A DNA stretch of 7,751 nucleotides from Oscillospiraceae bacterium (GTDB lineage: Bacteria; Bacillota_A; Clostridia; Oscillospirales; Oscillospiraceae), in assembly GCA_017396725.1 (NCBI GenBank), contig JAFQLA010000156.1, positions 1 to 7,751 on the forward strand, written 5' to 3'. The notes beneath the pieces are model-generated. The model was not told the DNA's origin. It did no database searches and saw only the letters and a list, made by a program, of their open reading frames with translations. This document shows, piece by piece, positions 7,416-7,751 of this stretch. Each line of letters begins with the position of its first letter. The stretch's first letter is position 1. The translations under genes and the position numbers were made by a program.

Positions 7416-7751
7416 TCAGTTTGCTGCCAGATACTCTGCCACCACTTCCCGCTCATCGAGGTGGTTTTTTGTGGTGCCGATGATCTGATAGGTTTCGTGA
7501 CCCTTGCCGCAAAGCACGATGACATCGTCCTTTTCGGCATGATCCATAGCGTAGTGGATGGCCTCGACGCGGTTTTCCACCACGGCGTAAGGCGTTTTGG
7601 TATCCTGCATGCCCACAAGGATCTCCTCAATGATGGCATGGGGATCCTCGGTGCGGGGGTTATCGGAAGTCACCACGCAGAAATCTGCCAACCGCGCGGC
7701 GATGGCGCCCATCTTGGGGCGCTTGGTGCGGTCGCGGTCGCCGCCGCAGCC
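7416..7751 (-). CDS. murE: UDP-MurNAc-L-Ala-D-Glu:meso-DAP ligase MurE, C-terminal part (cut by window edge)
   Basis: The last 111 residues of a Mur ligase are present, starting inside GCGGDRDRTKRPKMGAIAAR, the well-known C-terminal domain segment of MurE. DNPRTEDPHAIIEEILVGM follows. The DNPR motif contacts meso-diaminopimelate in DAP-adding enzymes, whereas lysine-adding MurE typically has DNPA-type residues, so this enzyme should add meso-DAP to UDP-MurNAc-L-Ala-D-Glu. GKGHETYQ near the end is also typical of MurE. The protein ends normally at TGA 7418-7416. The N-terminal and central ATP-binding domains lie outside the window. It is the first visible gene of the operon continuing into mraY. 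Confidence 0.96.
   Translation of the reverse strand, partial: GCGGDRDRTKRPKMGAIAARLADFCVVTSDNPRTEDPHAIIEEILVGMQDTKTPYAVVENRVEAIHYAMDHAEKDDVIVLCGKGHETYQIIGTTKNHLDEREVVAEYLAAN

Overview
The window is a contiguous stretch of an endospore-forming Clostridia-type chromosome. It holds the 3' half of a division and cell wall (dcw) cluster, followed by ftsZ and the start of spoIVB. All genes lie on the minus strand, so transcription runs from right to left. A clostridial host is suggested by three things: the sporulation protease gene spoIVB next to ftsZ, the Firmicutes-like MurG, MraY and FtsW sequences, and consistently strong AGGAGG ribosome binding sites. The fairly GC-rich coding style would fit an Oscillospiraceae-like lineage, but that placement is inference. 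The MurE fragment keeps the DNPR motif of meso-diaminopimelate-adding enzymes, so a DAP-type peptidoglycan is expected.

Layout in transcription order. The 3' end of murE (7751-7416) leads into mraY (7373-6387), ftsW (6281-5148), murG (5135-4017), murA (3955-2702) and ftsQ/divIB (2683-1925). This unit closes with a long hairpin terminator at 1922-1873. ftsZ (1746-631) then has its own sigma-A-like promoter (TTGACC, 17 bp, TATTAT) and its own terminator, a near-perfect symmetric hairpin at 585-616. Last comes the N-terminal part of spoIVB (446 to the window edge), started at a TTG, with a possible forespore-type promoter upstream.

How the genes work together. MurE makes the UDP-MurNAc tripeptide. 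MraY moves the finished UDP-MurNAc-pentapeptide onto undecaprenyl phosphate (lipid I), and MurG adds GlcNAc (lipid II). FtsW polymerises lipid II at the septum, and FtsQ/DivIB supports that divisome complex. MurA makes the committed precursor UDP-GlcNAc-enolpyruvate. FtsZ forms the ring that places the machinery. SpoIVB belongs to a later stage, when it is made in the forespore and triggers sigma-K processing in the mother cell. The cluster is abridged: no murF lies between murE and mraY, no murD between mraY and ftsW, and there is no murC, murB or ftsA here.

I see no mobile element, CRISPR array, RNA gene or clearly new multi-gene system. The parts most worth a second look are regulatory: (1) a leader hairpin that can hide both the Shine-Dalgarno and the start codon of murA; (2) a strong ribosome binding site before ftsW that has no in-frame start codon, but faces a short CTG-initiated frame ending in an ATGA overlap with ftsW; (3) a perfect inverted repeat lying over the ftsZ -10 box.
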